Shown here in pieces: positions 49,134-57,912 of a DNA stretch of 64,000 bases. Where the stretch lies: positions 1 to 64,000 of the forward strand of contig JACJYI010000009.1 in assembly GCA_020636225.1 (NCBI GenBank), written 5' to 3'. The position numbers and the translations under genes are program-made. A model generated the notes under the pieces. That model searched no databases, had not been told where the DNA came from, and was given only the letters and a program-made list of their open reading frames with translations. The stretch is from Lewinellaceae bacterium (lineage in GTDB: Bacteria; Bacteroidota; Bacteroidia; Chitinophagales; Saprospiraceae). The first letter of the stretch is position 1, and every line of letters begins with the position of its first letter.

Positions 49134-50624
49134 CTATTCCACCACCAACCGCTCCACCCAGCGTTCACCGTGCCGACCGATGATCCGGATGAAGTAGATT
49201 CCCGGCACTATTCTACTCAGGTCGATGGGGATAACCTCGTTATAGTTGTTGGAGAGATCACGGGTCAGGACGGAACGGCCCCACATGTCAACGACATCCA
49301 GGGACACGGCCGAACGCAGCACACCCGGTGCCAGCATCACCCGGCAGTCGCCAGACGCAGGGTTGGGCCAGATCTTTATTCCTTCCATTGGCAGAGTGAC
49401 AACCGGTATAGAAGTCGGAAGAGAGAGGGTGCTATCGCAAACGGGTTCTCCCGTACCGAGTCGATAGTTGGGGAAATAGGGCATGGAGATCTGATGGTAG
49501 TAGTATAAGGGGATCTCATGTTGTCGGACCTCACAATCCGGCCCCTTGACATCCGGATGCATGATCACGTGGAGGTACTTTTGGCTGCTGGGAGAATTGA
49601 TATAGATTCGACAATCGGGGCCGCGTTGCATGACATGAAATGTGCAGGGGAATAAATCCGTAAACCCATCCCAAACAGCGACAACAGTTTTGCTCCCTTC
49701 CACATCTGCTGCCTCGAGATCATATTGGTAAATGACCTTGCGTGTGCTAACATAGAGAAATTGACCTGAAGGGGAGAATTCAATGCCTCCAATAAACGTA
49801 TTTACTGTATCAGGATTAGGTAACGTATATTCCAGATTCAATTTTCCGTCAGCTCGATTGAAAGAAAAAATCTTTAATGATTGTTCTTGATATACTGTTT
49901 CAAAACCCACGTACGTTTCGCCATTTGGAGAAAATTTTGCCAATGACCCATTGTGTTGCCTTTGAAATAAATTTGGAATAAACTGTTTCACAACAGCTCC
50001 TAAATCATCTTGTCTTGCATGTATTGAAAAATAAACGTTTGATGAATCATGTGGATTCACTATCCAATAATCTTCATTGTTCGCATGTTTTACTGCTGCC
50101 ATAGAGGCAAAAGCAAATGTATCAGAAAGAATAGCTTTATTTACAAATGTCACGCTATTGTTGATAATATCTGTACGGTAAATAGAATCTACTAAAATCA
50201 AATACTGCGACGGGGATGTATATATCCGATTTTTATTCTGATAAAAAAGAGAATATTGGTTTTCAGCAAATGGAATGAAGATCATGCATTGGTCACTATA
50301 CGGATATCCAAATCCATCAAAACAATAGTTGTCATAATACCATCCAGGATTGAGCCAGTTGGCACCTTGCACTATTTCATGACTCCCATCTGCAATATGA
50401 CAACCGTTGGAATAATACTGCAATTCACCGAATTCATTGGCAATCATGGATGACCCTGTGTTCATATCGAAAGCAAAATCAACATTATCAATAATCTTAT
50501 TGTCACTCGAAAAATCCAAGATGGTACCATAACCTTTCCAGGGACCAAACAACCAAATATTATCGTATTTGTGTTGTGCAAGGGCAATCATTGGCAATAA
50601 CAAGAAGCAAAGGGATAATTTCAT
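49134..50624 (-). CDS. Secreted beta-propeller-like protein with T9SS type A tail
   Basis: A 496-residue protein from the ATG at 50622-50624 with a signal peptide (MKLSLCFLLLPMIALAQ). The body has WD/lactonase-like blades (GSLAKFSPNGETYVGFE, GGIEFSPSGQFLYVSTRKVIYQYDL). The C-terminal domain begins IKIWPNPASGDCRVML and ends GERWVERLVVE, a T9SS type A sorting tail. The codon and base composition of the 5' two thirds is AT-rich, whereas the 3' end with the sorting domain is GC-rich like most of the window, hinting that a foreign body was joined to a local tail. Enzyme activity is not evident. Confidence 0.82.
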   Translation of the reverse strand: MKLSLCFLLLPMIALAQHKYDNIWLFGPWKGYGTILDFSSDNKIIDNVDFAFDMNTGSSMIANEFGELQYYSNGCHIADGSHEIVQGANWLNPGWYYDNYCFDGFGYPYSDQCMIFIPFAENQYSLFYQNKNRIYTSPSQYLILVDSIYRTDIINNSVTFVNKAILSDTFAFASMAAVKHANNEDYWIVNPHDSSNVYFSIHARQDDLGAVVKQFIPNLFQRQHNGSLAKFSPNGETYVGFETVYQEQSLKIFSFNRADGKLNLEYTLPNPDTVNTFIGGIEFSPSGQFLYVSTRKVIYQYDLEAADVEGSKTVVAVWDGFTDLFPCTFHVMQRGPDCRIYINSPSSQKYLHVIMHPDVKGPDCEVRQHEIPLYYYHQISMPYFPNYRLGTGEPVCDSTLSLPTSIPVVTLPMEGIKIWPNPASGDCRVMLAPGVLRSAVSLDVVDMWGRSVLTRDLSNNYNEVIPIDLSRIVPGIYFIRIIGRHGERWVERLVVE

Positions 50625-50639
50625 AACCAAAAGAGTTAG

Positions 50640-50669
50640 AAAATCGGGAGAAGGTGGTCACCTTCTCCC
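50640..50669 (-). terminator. Hairpin terminator of the 50692-51222 gene
   Basis: Perfect 11 bp arms GGGAGAAGGTG/CACCTTCTCCC around 2 nt; on the minus strand GATTTTCT follows. It lies between the two T9SS genes and would end the upstream one. Confidence 0.7.
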
Positions 50670-50691
50670 AATACGGTACAGAATTAACCAA

Positions 50692-51222
50692 TCAACGGTT
50701 GATCACCAATCTGGCAGAATGGATTTCTCCTTGTGCATTCCGGCCTGCCAGAGAATAAAGCCCTTCTGGCAGGAATGGAAGTACCAGCTGATGCGCACCT
50801 GACGTTAATGACCAGGTTGCGGCAGTCACGCCATTGATATTTACAAGACTGAGGTGCCAAAGTAAATCCTCCTTCCCAGGCAATTCTAACCGAATGAATG
50901 TATTTGCAGGATTAGGAGAGACCTGTAAATCAGTATACACGGGTCTTCCATCAGTACTTCTGGAGATGGCCATGCTACAGCGCTCATCATCATCCCAAAC
51001 CAGGGTATCGGTCAGCATTTGCAGGATAGAAGTTGGACCCGGAGTTCCTGGTGGATTGTCAACCCAGTTTGCTTTCACACTGGGTACTGTTGCCATTATA
51101 GGAAGTTGATAACTGAAGGAAACGATCAATAACAGAAAACCGTAGAATGTTATCCCATATCTGTCTGTAGCCCGCTTCCGGCTACCGAGTGGATCCGGTG
51201 CCCGTCTTAACGAGCCAGCCAT
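50692..51222 (-). CDS. Short secreted protein with T9SS type A tail
   Basis: 176 residues. A basic N-terminus precedes a hydrophobic segment (FYGFLLLIVSFSYQLPIMA, about residues 27-45) that looks like a signal or anchor. About 50 residues with no recognised domain follow, then a T9SS type A tail starting LQVSPNPANTFIRLELPG and ending IHSARLVINR. The mature part before the tail is so short that this may be a stub of a larger secreted protein or a small cargo. It lies upstream of another T9SS gene on the same strand with a hairpin terminator between them. Confidence 0.7.
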   Translation of the reverse strand: MAGSLRRAPDPLGSRKRATDRYGITFYGFLLLIVSFSYQLPIMATVPSVKANWVDNPPGTPGPTSILQMLTDTLVWDDDERCSMAISRSTDGRPVYTDLQVSPNPANTFIRLELPGKEDLLWHLSLVNINGVTAATWSLTSGAHQLVLPFLPEGLYSLAGRNAQGEIHSARLVINR

Positions 51223-51779
51223 GGTGTCATTTGTTTCATTGTAAAGTGGTTTAAAGGATGAAGAATGCCTTTAAGTTATTTCATTCCTGATCATCGAGTC
51301 AATACGTCAATGAAAAAAACAGTCATTTGTCCGAAATTTAACAGTTCCATCATGTCATTTCCTTCAATGATGAAGATAAGTGAAGCGACATACATGAGAA
51401 TCCGTCTCAGATTTATCTCAGGAAAACCTGGGGTTCTCATCAGGATAAGACCCTCTTTCGAGTCCGTTCTTCACCAGGACAAGCCGTTCATGCGCTTGCC
51501 TTGACAAAGATGCTTTTGGTAATTGTATTATCTAGACGGACAGCGTTATTCAAGTTCCCAGCTTCCATCTGGAAGAGAGGACCGAGGACCGAAGACTGGA
51601 GACCGAATTGAAGTTGATCTCTCCTCGGAGGACAAGCATTGATCGTTCCAGTTCTCCTATTCTACAACTTTCCAGTTCAACAGTTCCGCAGTTCTTCGAT
51701 TCTACAGCCGCCACGGCGGCCAGGGTTCTACATTTCTACATTTGCAATCCGTACCTCGAAGTACATGCTATCCAGAACT
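51223..51779. repeat. Gene-free spacer with drifting short repeats
   Basis: No gene is seen. The proximal half is AT-rich unique sequence. The distal half has GAGGACCGA-like units (about 51572-51606) and CAGTTCTAC/GATTCTAC-like units (about 51650-51745) ending near the MITE at 51801. Confidence 0.65.
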
Positions 51780-52589
51780 TCAGGTACCGGACTTCATTAA
51801 GGGCACTTCTATTAACCTCCGAAATAGGCCAACACTCGAGAGAACCAAGCGAGACAAGGCATTTCGAAAGAGCATAGCCATAGCTAAGTAATTGAGAAAT
51901 AACGCAGTATCGCGCAGGTTGTCTCGAGTGAAAATCCTGAAAGGATTTGTTTGGTCATTGAGTGGGGTTGATAGAGGTGCCCTTAATTGAATCACCCGCA
52001 AATTGCCCCTCCAGGCAACCTGCTCATCGGAGACCAGCTCCAGACCGGTGTGATCCAGGATAGGTTCGAACCGGCGATTGATATCGGTGGCGAGGATAAA
52101 AGTGAAGATATTGGTCCACCGTCGCCACATGGGTGCCTGTTCGCCCGGGGGAAGGAACTTGTCCATGATGCCGATCCGACCGCCCGGTTTGAGTACGCGT
52201 TCTGCTTCCCGCAGGCACGCCACCGGATCGGGGATCACTGCCAGGATGAGATGCAGGATCACCACATCAACGGATTGGGCATCCAGGTCCAGATTCTGCC
52301 CGTCCATCACCCGTACTTCCAGCTGGTGCCCCAGCAGGCGGTTGCGCACCTTGATCTGCTGGACCATCAGGGGGGTCAGGTCCGTGGCCAGGATATCGGC
52401 ACCCTTGGGAATGTGCTCCAGGTCCAGTCCCGTGCCCGCACCGATCAACAGCACGCGCTCACCCGGCTGGATGGCCAGTTGATCGATCGACTGCCGCCGG
52501 TATGGGGCAAACCATCGGCCGATCGCGTCGTAGACGGGCGTGTACAGGGTGTACCGGAATCTGTTCCAGGCATTGGTCCTGAAGATCAT
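51780..52589 (-). CDS. Class I SAM-dependent methyltransferase extended by an in-frame MITE
   Basis: A 269-residue frame. Residues 1-203 are a small class I methyltransferase resembling phosphatidylethanolamine/ubiquinone-type enzymes: motif I LLIGAGTGLDLEHIP, motif II ILATDLTPLMVQQI, LDAQSVDVVILHLILAVIPDP and LKPGGRIGIMDKFLPPG. The next 62 codons come from a 182 bp inverted-repeat element plus one TTAA (51801-51986). Removing them rejoins RVIQL to MKSGT and the original stop, giving about 207 residues, the usual size. The ATG overlaps the SulP stop (ATGA, 52586-52589), so it is translationally coupled. Whether the tail disturbs activity is unknown. Confidence 0.82.
   Translation of the reverse strand: MIFRTNAWNRFRYTLYTPVYDAIGRWFAPYRRQSIDQLAIQPGERVLLIGAGTGLDLEHIPKGADILATDLTPLMVQQIKVRNRLLGHQLEVRVMDGQNLDLDAQSVDVVILHLILAVIPDPVACLREAERVLKPGGRIGIMDKFLPPGEQAPMWRRWTNIFTFILATDINRRFEPILDHTGLELVSDEQVAWRGNLRVIQLRAPLSTPLNDQTNPFRIFTRDNLRDTALFLNYLAMAMLFRNALSRLVLSSVGLFRRLIEVPLMKSGT
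51801..51982. mobile_element. MITE-like element (182 bp) with 19 bp terminal inverted repeats and TTAA target duplication
   Basis: Left end GGGCACTTCTATTAACCTC and right end (reverse complement) GGGCACCTCTATCAACCCC match at 16 of 19 positions. TTAA stands directly outside both ends (51797-51800 and 51983-51986), as expected for a 4 bp target duplication. The element has no transposase and is open in one frame. No parent IS is in the window; the IS3 element at the right edge has unrelated ends as far as can be seen. Confidence 0.82.
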
Positions 52590-54274
52590 GTTGACTGTTT
52601 AGTTGGTTTCACCTGGACTTTGGCAAGTTCACCTCGTGCCGCATCCAATGCCAGGTCAAAATTCAAAAAGATCAGATCTTCCCGGACCATTCCCGTGGCC
52701 AGGATCTCCTCGCGGACAACATCATTGACCCCGGAGAACATCACCAGGACATGGCGATCGGCCATTTCCTTCAGGATCTCGATCAGGCGCTGCCGCCCGG
52801 TCGCATCCACCAGGGGCACATATCTCATCCGGAGGATGAGCACCCGGTAAGACGACCCCACCTCGTTCATGGCATCATAGAACCGCTGGGCCGCCCCGAA
52901 GAACAAGGGACCATTGATCTGGAAAACCGCTACCCCGGGAGGGATCCTTCCCCCTTCGCTCTCAAACAGCTCGTCCTCATCCAGATTCGCGCCCAACATC
53001 GGCTTCAGTTGGAGGGAATCCGCCATTCGCTTCATGAACAGGAAGGAAGCGAGGACCATGCCCATCTCGATGGCCAGGACCAGATCAAAGAACACGGTCA
53101 GGAAAAACGTCACGAGCAGGACGGCGACATCATAGCGGTTGGACCGGAGGATGGTGACGAAGGTGTGCATCTCCGACATGTTCCAGGCCACGACCACCAG
53201 GATCCCGGCCAATGTCGCCAATGGAATGCGGGCGGCCAGGGGAGAGGCCACCAGCAGGATGGCCAGGAGGACCAGGGCGTGGATGATCCCGGCAATGGGG
53301 GTCCTGCCCCCGTTCTTTGCATTGGTGGCCGTCCGGGCGATCGCTCCCGTGGCCGGAATCCCTCCGAACATGGCACTGAGGATGTTGGCACCTCCCTGGG
53401 CGACCAGCTCGATGTTGGGCTTGTGGCGACCTCCGATCATGCCATCGGCGACGACAGCGGACAGAAGGGATTCGATCGCTCCCAGCAAGGCGATGGCCAA
53501 TGCCGGGTGGATCAACTCCTTGATTGTTTCCCAATCGACCAGGTAGATCCTGGGGGCAGGGATGGACCCGGATATCGGCCCGAAGGAGGAACCAATGGTA
53601 TCGACCGGCCATTGTCCGTACCAGGCGATGCCCGTCGTCAGCAGGATGGCGACCAGTGACCCGGGAATGACCCGGATGAACTTGCCCAGGAAGAGGGTGG
53701 ACAGAATGGCCATGGCGCCCAGTGCGCAAGCATAGGGGTTGACGGAACCAATGGCCCTGGCATAGGCCAGCCATTTATCAGGAAACGCTGCCGGCACATG
53801 GTCGATGCCCAGTCCCAGCAAGTCGTTGATCTGCGTGGAGAAGATCACTACCGCTATCCCGCTGGTAAACCCGACGACCAGGGTAAAGGGGAAGAATTGC
53901 AGGAACCGTCCCAGCCGCAAGAAGCCCATGGCCATGATCAGGAATCCTGCCATGAAAGTGGCGATGGTCAGGCCCTCGACCCCATACTGCTGGATGATCC
54001 CGAACACAATGACGATGAAGGCTCCGGTAGGCCCACCGATCTGGATCCGGCTTCCGCCAAAGACGGAGATCACCAGACCGGCGATGATCGCGGTGATCAG
54101 CCCCTTTTCAGGCCCGACACCCGAGGCGATGGCAAACGCAATGGCCAGGGGTAATGCGACGATCCCAACGATCAACCCGGACAGGATGTCCTTCCCGACC
54201 TGTTCGCGTGAAATGCCCGACCGAATCAGTTCGAATAACTTGGGCGTGAATTCACGTTGGGACATGGATGGCAT
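52586..54274 (-). CDS. SulP-family inorganic anion transporter with STAS domain
   Basis: About 562 residues. The N-terminal membrane domain (about 14 hydrophobic segments) contains the SulP motifs DILSGLIVGIVALPLAIAFAIASG and GPTGAFIVIVFGI. The C-terminal 140 residues form a STAS domain (VAVFQINGPLFFGAAQRFYDAM, VLILRMRYVPLVDATGRQRL). Substrates in the family include sulfate, bicarbonate and other anions; none can be fixed here. The start is probably ATG at 54272-54274 or 54263-54265; an upstream TTG is less likely. It is coupled to the methyltransferase gene by a 4 bp overlap. Confidence 0.9.
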   Translation of the reverse strand: MPSMSQREFTPKLFELIRSGISREQVGKDILSGLIVGIVALPLAIAFAIASGVGPEKGLITAIIAGLVISVFGGSRIQIGGPTGAFIVIVFGIIQQYGVEGLTIATFMAGFLIMAMGFLRLGRFLQFFPFTLVVGFTSGIAVVIFSTQINDLLGLGIDHVPAAFPDKWLAYARAIGSVNPYACALGAMAILSTLFLGKFIRVIPGSLVAILLTTGIAWYGQWPVDTIGSSFGPISGSIPAPRIYLVDWETIKELIHPALAIALLGAIESLLSAVVADGMIGGRHKPNIELVAQGGANILSAMFGGIPATGAIARTATNAKNGGRTPIAGIIHALVLLAILLVASPLAARIPLATLAGILVVVAWNMSEMHTFVTILRSNRYDVAVLLVTFFLTVFFDLVLAIEMGMVLASFLFMKRMADSLQLKPMLGANLDEDELFESEGGRIPPGVAVFQINGPLFFGAAQRFYDAMNEVGSSYRVLILRMRYVPLVDATGRQRLIEILKEMADRHVLVMFSGVNDVVREEILATGMVREDLIFLNFDLALDAARGELAKVQVKPTKQST

Positions 54275-54371
54275 GACTATCCACAAAGATACCCCTTCCG
54301 GGAATCATCCCTGTCATCATTGATGTGCATCATCCAGGTTCAATCTGGAAAGGGAGCGCGGAATACCGACG

Positions 54372-54962
54372 TCAATCCTGTGAGCCGGTCTCCCCTACCT
54401 CAGCGGTCAGGCGAGTCAACAACCAGAGATAATTCGCGAGAAAGTCGTCGATCTGCCGATCAAAGCTCTGGTCCAGCAATTCGCCGGCTTCATCAAACTT
54501 CTGGTCCATATGCGGGGTGATCAGCATGCGCGGACAGATGATGGCAGACAAGGCTGCGCCCAGCAGTTGCAATTGTTGCGAAGCCCTCATCCCTCCCATC
54601 GCACCGGTGCTACCCGTGACAATGCCCCAGGCTTTTCGATGGTAGGCCGATTTGGGGAAATGGTCCAGGAAATTCTTCAGTGCCGGAGAGTATCCACCGT
54701 TGTACTCCGGGCTGACGACAATGATTCCATGGGCCTGGTCCATCGCCTGGAAGATCTCCTGCTTGTCGGTTGGCACAGAGGCCGCTTGTTTCCAAACCTC
54801 CTGGATGGGGGGTAGACTGTCCTCCTGCATGGCTACCAACCTCACGGTGACATGGGTGATTTCCTGGAATCGCTTTACCAGATGGCGGGCAATTCGCAAG
54901 CTGACACTACCCTTCCGAGGGCTACCAGACAGGATGATGATCCGTATGGTTTGACTGTTCAT
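54372..54962 (-). CDS. NADPH-dependent FMN reductase-like protein
   Basis: A 196-residue flavodoxin-like protein. From the ATG at 54960-54962 it begins with the FMN phosphate loop IIILSGSPRKGSVSLRIARHL, then IIVVSPEYNGGYSPALKNFLDH and WGIVTGSTGAMGGMRASQQLQ, all typical of NADPH-dependent FMN/azo or chromate reductases. A longer frame upstream (to 55178) overlaps the divergent nhaD gene and has no family resemblance. Physiological substrate unknown. It is transcribed away from nhaD; the 214 bp between them probably holds both promoters. Confidence 0.88.
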   Translation of the reverse strand: MNSQTIRIIILSGSPRKGSVSLRIARHLVKRFQEITHVTVRLVAMQEDSLPPIQEVWKQAASVPTDKQEIFQAMDQAHGIIVVSPEYNGGYSPALKNFLDHFPKSAYHRKAWGIVTGSTGAMGGMRASQQLQLLGAALSAIICPRMLITPHMDQKFDEAGELLDQSFDRQIDDFLANYLWLLTRLTAEVGETGSQD

Positions 54963-55176
54963 CTTTCTCCTACTTTGGGCCTGATGCCATGCATTGGCAT
55001 CAGTGTTTCTCAACAGGACAGCGGCAAAAAGGTTCGTTATCCTGCAGCCCGAGAACCCTGCGCGAAATGCACTGGGAGCCAGAGGGGAATCCGTAAAAAA
55101 ATAGTTGTTCGGAGATTCTGGAATCCACCTACATTTGGCTCGTCTTTTGACTACCCTGCCCGTGGCATCTACACTC

Positions 55177-56466
55177 ATGATCGCTCTCTTTGTACTAGGT
55201 TACATGGCGATCGCATTCGAACATCCCATCCGGATCGACAAAGCGGCTTCCGCATTATTCACTGGAATGATGGTCTGGGTGATCCTGGTCTTCTCCATGC
55301 ACGGCGGCCATCCCCCGGAAGAGGCCCTGATGCACCACCTGTTCGACATCTCCAATATCCTGTTCTTCCTGCTGGGAGCGATGACCATTGTCGAGGTGGT
55401 CGACTCGCACAACGGCTTCTCCATCATTACCGATCGGATCAAGACCCGCGACCCGGTCAAGCTGGCCTGGATCATTGCCTTTGTGACCTTCTTCCTTTCG
55501 GCAGCCCTGGACAACCTGACCACCTCCATCGTGATGATCTCCCTGTTGCGCAAGCTGATCCACGAACAGAAGACCCGATGGCTCTTTGGCGGGATCATCA
55601 TTATTGCTGCCAACGCAGGCGGGGCCTGGTCACCCATCGGTGACGTCACCACCACCATGCTCTGGATCAAGGGGCAGCTGCCCGATGCAGCCGGATTCGT
55701 GGTCAACCTCCTGCTTCCTTCCCTGGCCACCATCATCATCCCGCTCATCTTCCTCACCTTCAGCCTGAGGAAAAGCAAGCTGGTCATCGAACCCAAACCT
55801 GCCTCTGCCTTGGCGCATTCCCATGGCGAGGAGGCCACCCGGAAGGAAAAACTCCGCGTGTTTGCCCTGGGCATCGGCGGCCTGCTCTTCATCCCGTTCT
55901 TCAAGCAGTTCACCCATCTGCCGCCCTTTATGGGCATGATGTTCAGCCTTAGCGTCCTGTGGATCAGCACGGAGATCATGCACCGGAAGAAACCAGCGGA
56001 GATCCGCAGTAAAATGACCGTGCTGAACATCCTGCGCCGGATCGACACCGCCAGCATCCTCTTCTTCCTGGGCATCCTGATGGCTGTGGCCGGGCTACAG
56101 GAAGCCGGACACCTGGCCCAGTTGGCCATGGCCCTGGACAATACGATCGGCAATATCTACGGCATCAACATCCTCATCGGTCTGCTCTCCGCGATCATCG
56201 ACAACGTTCCTCTGGTGGCCGCCGCCCAGGGGATGTACCCGATCGCCGAGGTGGGCGACTTTGCCGCCAACGGATCCTTCTGGGACTTCCTGGCCTATTG
56301 CGCCGGCACAGGAGGCAGCTGCCTGATCATCGGCTCAGCCGCTGGTGTAGCCGTGATGGGCCTGGAAAAGATCGACTTCATCTGGTACCTCAAAAAGATT
56401 TCCCTGCTGGCCCTGGCCGGATATCTGGGAGGCGCCGGTGTCTATATGCTGATGCACGTGCTGTAG
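55177..56466 (+). CDS. nhaD: NhaD-type sodium:proton antiporter
   Basis: A 429-residue ion-transporter-superfamily membrane protein with about 12 helices. The N-terminus MIALFVLGYMAIAFEHPIRIDKAASAL and the core motifs FLLGAMTIVEVVDSHNGF, SAALDNLTTSIVMISLLRKL, ANAGGAWSPIGDVTTTMLW and NVPLVAAAQGMYP are those of NhaD. It exchanges Na+ or Li+ for H+ and is common in marine and saline Bacteroidota. The ATG at 55177 is preferred to one at 55105, which would add an unrelated leader that overlaps divergent regulatory DNA. Confidence 0.93.
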   Translation: MIALFVLGYMAIAFEHPIRIDKAASALFTGMMVWVILVFSMHGGHPPEEALMHHLFDISNILFFLLGAMTIVEVVDSHNGFSIITDRIKTRDPVKLAWIIAFVTFFLSAALDNLTTSIVMISLLRKLIHEQKTRWLFGGIIIIAANAGGAWSPIGDVTTTMLWIKGQLPDAAGFVVNLLLPSLATIIIPLIFLTFSLRKSKLVIEPKPASALAHSHGEEATRKEKLRVFALGIGGLLFIPFFKQFTHLPPFMGMMFSLSVLWISTEIMHRKKPAEIRSKMTVLNILRRIDTASILFFLGILMAVAGLQEAGHLAQLAMALDNTIGNIYGINILIGLLSAIIDNVPLVAAAQGMYPIAEVGDFAANGSFWDFLAYCAGTGGSCLIIGSAAGVAVMGLEKIDFIWYLKKISLLALAGYLGGAGVYMLMHVL

Positions 56467-56532
56467 GTGTCTCCCCCGGGCAGGATGCTCTGCGCAGGGC
56501 GACGAAACGCCTGATAATGACCAGCACCTGGG

Positions 56533-57840
56533 TTACCGGACCTGCAGCCGCAGCATCGTGGTCTTGCCTGACTCCGACCGGACCTGCAGCAAATATGTCC
56601 CACTGGCCAAACCGGACAGCTGGAGCATATCCAGGGTGCCTGAACTGACTTCCATCCCGAGCAGGGAGAACAGTTGCCAGGATGACCCCTCTTCATATCC
56701 CGCGATCTGCACCGATCCTGCAGCCGGATTGGGTACCAGGAACATCCCACCATCCGACGTGGCCGGGGGCAGGGTCGAGGTCGTGCAGGGGAGCTGGCCG
56801 ATCCGTTCCCACAGCGGGCTATCGAAGCTGGACAAGGCCGGCAGGACGGGGCCCGCGGAATTCCCCATGCGGATGACCACCAGGTCCTGGCTCGGGACCA
56901 CGTACACCTTCTGGTCGTTCTTGCCCAGGGCAGCGATCAGGTCGTCCGGGGCGGTCGGGATAATATCCTGGTTGAATTTCAGCTGTAGCCCGGGGATCAT
57001 ATGCTGTCCCTTCCCGTTCAACCACCACAGATATCCATATGATTTGTTCAGATCCTGGGAGGTATTGACCATCTGTTGGAAGTATGCGGTATCCGAGAGG
57101 ACCGGAACGCCATCCCAGGTGCCTTTGCCCTGGATGAGCAGACCAAATCGGGCCATGTCGCGCGGCCGGCTGAAAAAGACATTGTTATAGTCCACCTTCA
57201 GGTAGAGGCCTCCGGCACCGATCTTCGAGCCCAGGTAGGTATTGTAGAACGAATTGATGGATGTCCCCGTGGCTCCGGCGATCACCTGGTCAAGCAGGGT
57301 GTAGGGGGCATTGTGATAGGCCCAGCGGGTACCGGGGTCGGCCAGGCATTCCAGGCAGGTCGGGTCCGTGCAGTCGGCATCGCCGGCCTTGTCATCGAGG
57401 CCACTGGTCATGGTGAGCTGGTGCCGGATCGTGATCTTTTCCTCATCTGTCATGGAACAGCTGGTCCATCCGTTGCCCAGATAATCGGTGGTGGGATCAT
57501 CCAGGCCCAGGTACCCTTCCTGCCGGGCGATCCCAACCAGGGTAGCGGTCAGGGATTTCCCGGCGCTGGCCCAGTACCAGAGACTGTCCTGGGTAAACCC
57601 GTCGAAATACCATTCCACGGCGATCCGCCCTCCTTTCAGGATGATGAAGGCCTTGGTATCCTTCTCATCGAGGAAGGTCTTGAGGGTATCCAGCTGATCC
57701 GGGCACCAGTTCAGATCGGCGATCGGATCAATGGTCTCCCAGTCATTCCCCGGAGGAGGGAAGTACAGGGATTGGGCCTGCGACTGGAACAACAGACAAG
57801 ACCAGAGGACAACAATGGGCAGAAGAAGACGGCAACACAT
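56533..57840 (-). CDS. Secreted serine beta-lactamase-like hydrolase with T9SS tail
   Basis: About 435 residues from ATG at 57838-57840. The signal peptide ends FQSQAQ. The class C/PBP-like fold carries YWASAGKSLTATLVGIARQ (Ser-x-x-Lys nucleophile motif), WAYHNAPYTLLDQVI (Tyr-x-Asn) and a C-terminal region before a T9SS type A tail (MFLVPNPAAGSVQIAG). Such proteins are usually esterases or peptidases rather than true beta-lactamases. Extra cysteines in GDADCTDPTCLECLADPG suggest disulfides, in line with export. It stands between convergent nhaD and the TonB receptor gene. Confidence 0.88.
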   Translation of the reverse strand: MCCRLLLPIVVLWSCLLFQSQAQSLYFPPPGNDWETIDPIADLNWCPDQLDTLKTFLDEKDTKAFIILKGGRIAVEWYFDGFTQDSLWYWASAGKSLTATLVGIARQEGYLGLDDPTTDYLGNGWTSCSMTDEEKITIRHQLTMTSGLDDKAGDADCTDPTCLECLADPGTRWAYHNAPYTLLDQVIAGATGTSINSFYNTYLGSKIGAGGLYLKVDYNNVFFSRPRDMARFGLLIQGKGTWDGVPVLSDTAYFQQMVNTSQDLNKSYGYLWWLNGKGQHMIPGLQLKFNQDIIPTAPDDLIAALGKNDQKVYVVPSQDLVVIRMGNSAGPVLPALSSFDSPLWERIGQLPCTTSTLPPATSDGGMFLVPNPAAGSVQIAGYEEGSSWQLFSLLGMEVSSGTLDMLQLSGLASGTYLLQVRSESGKTTMLRLQVR

Positions 57841-57912
57841 GACGGCAGGGTTGTTTGACAACAAGGTACACAATCAAGCGAACTGGGTTGCCTGGGTGAA
57901 CAGATTGCGAAC

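Noticed and set aside
52050..52075. GGTTCGAACC-like sequence considered as a tRNA T-arm
   Set aside because: It is inside the methyltransferase coding region and no cloverleaf can be built around it.
54963..55178. 72-residue N-terminal extension of the FMN reductase-like gene
   Set aside because: It overlaps the divergent nhaD region, and the flavodoxin fold starts directly after the ATG at 54962.
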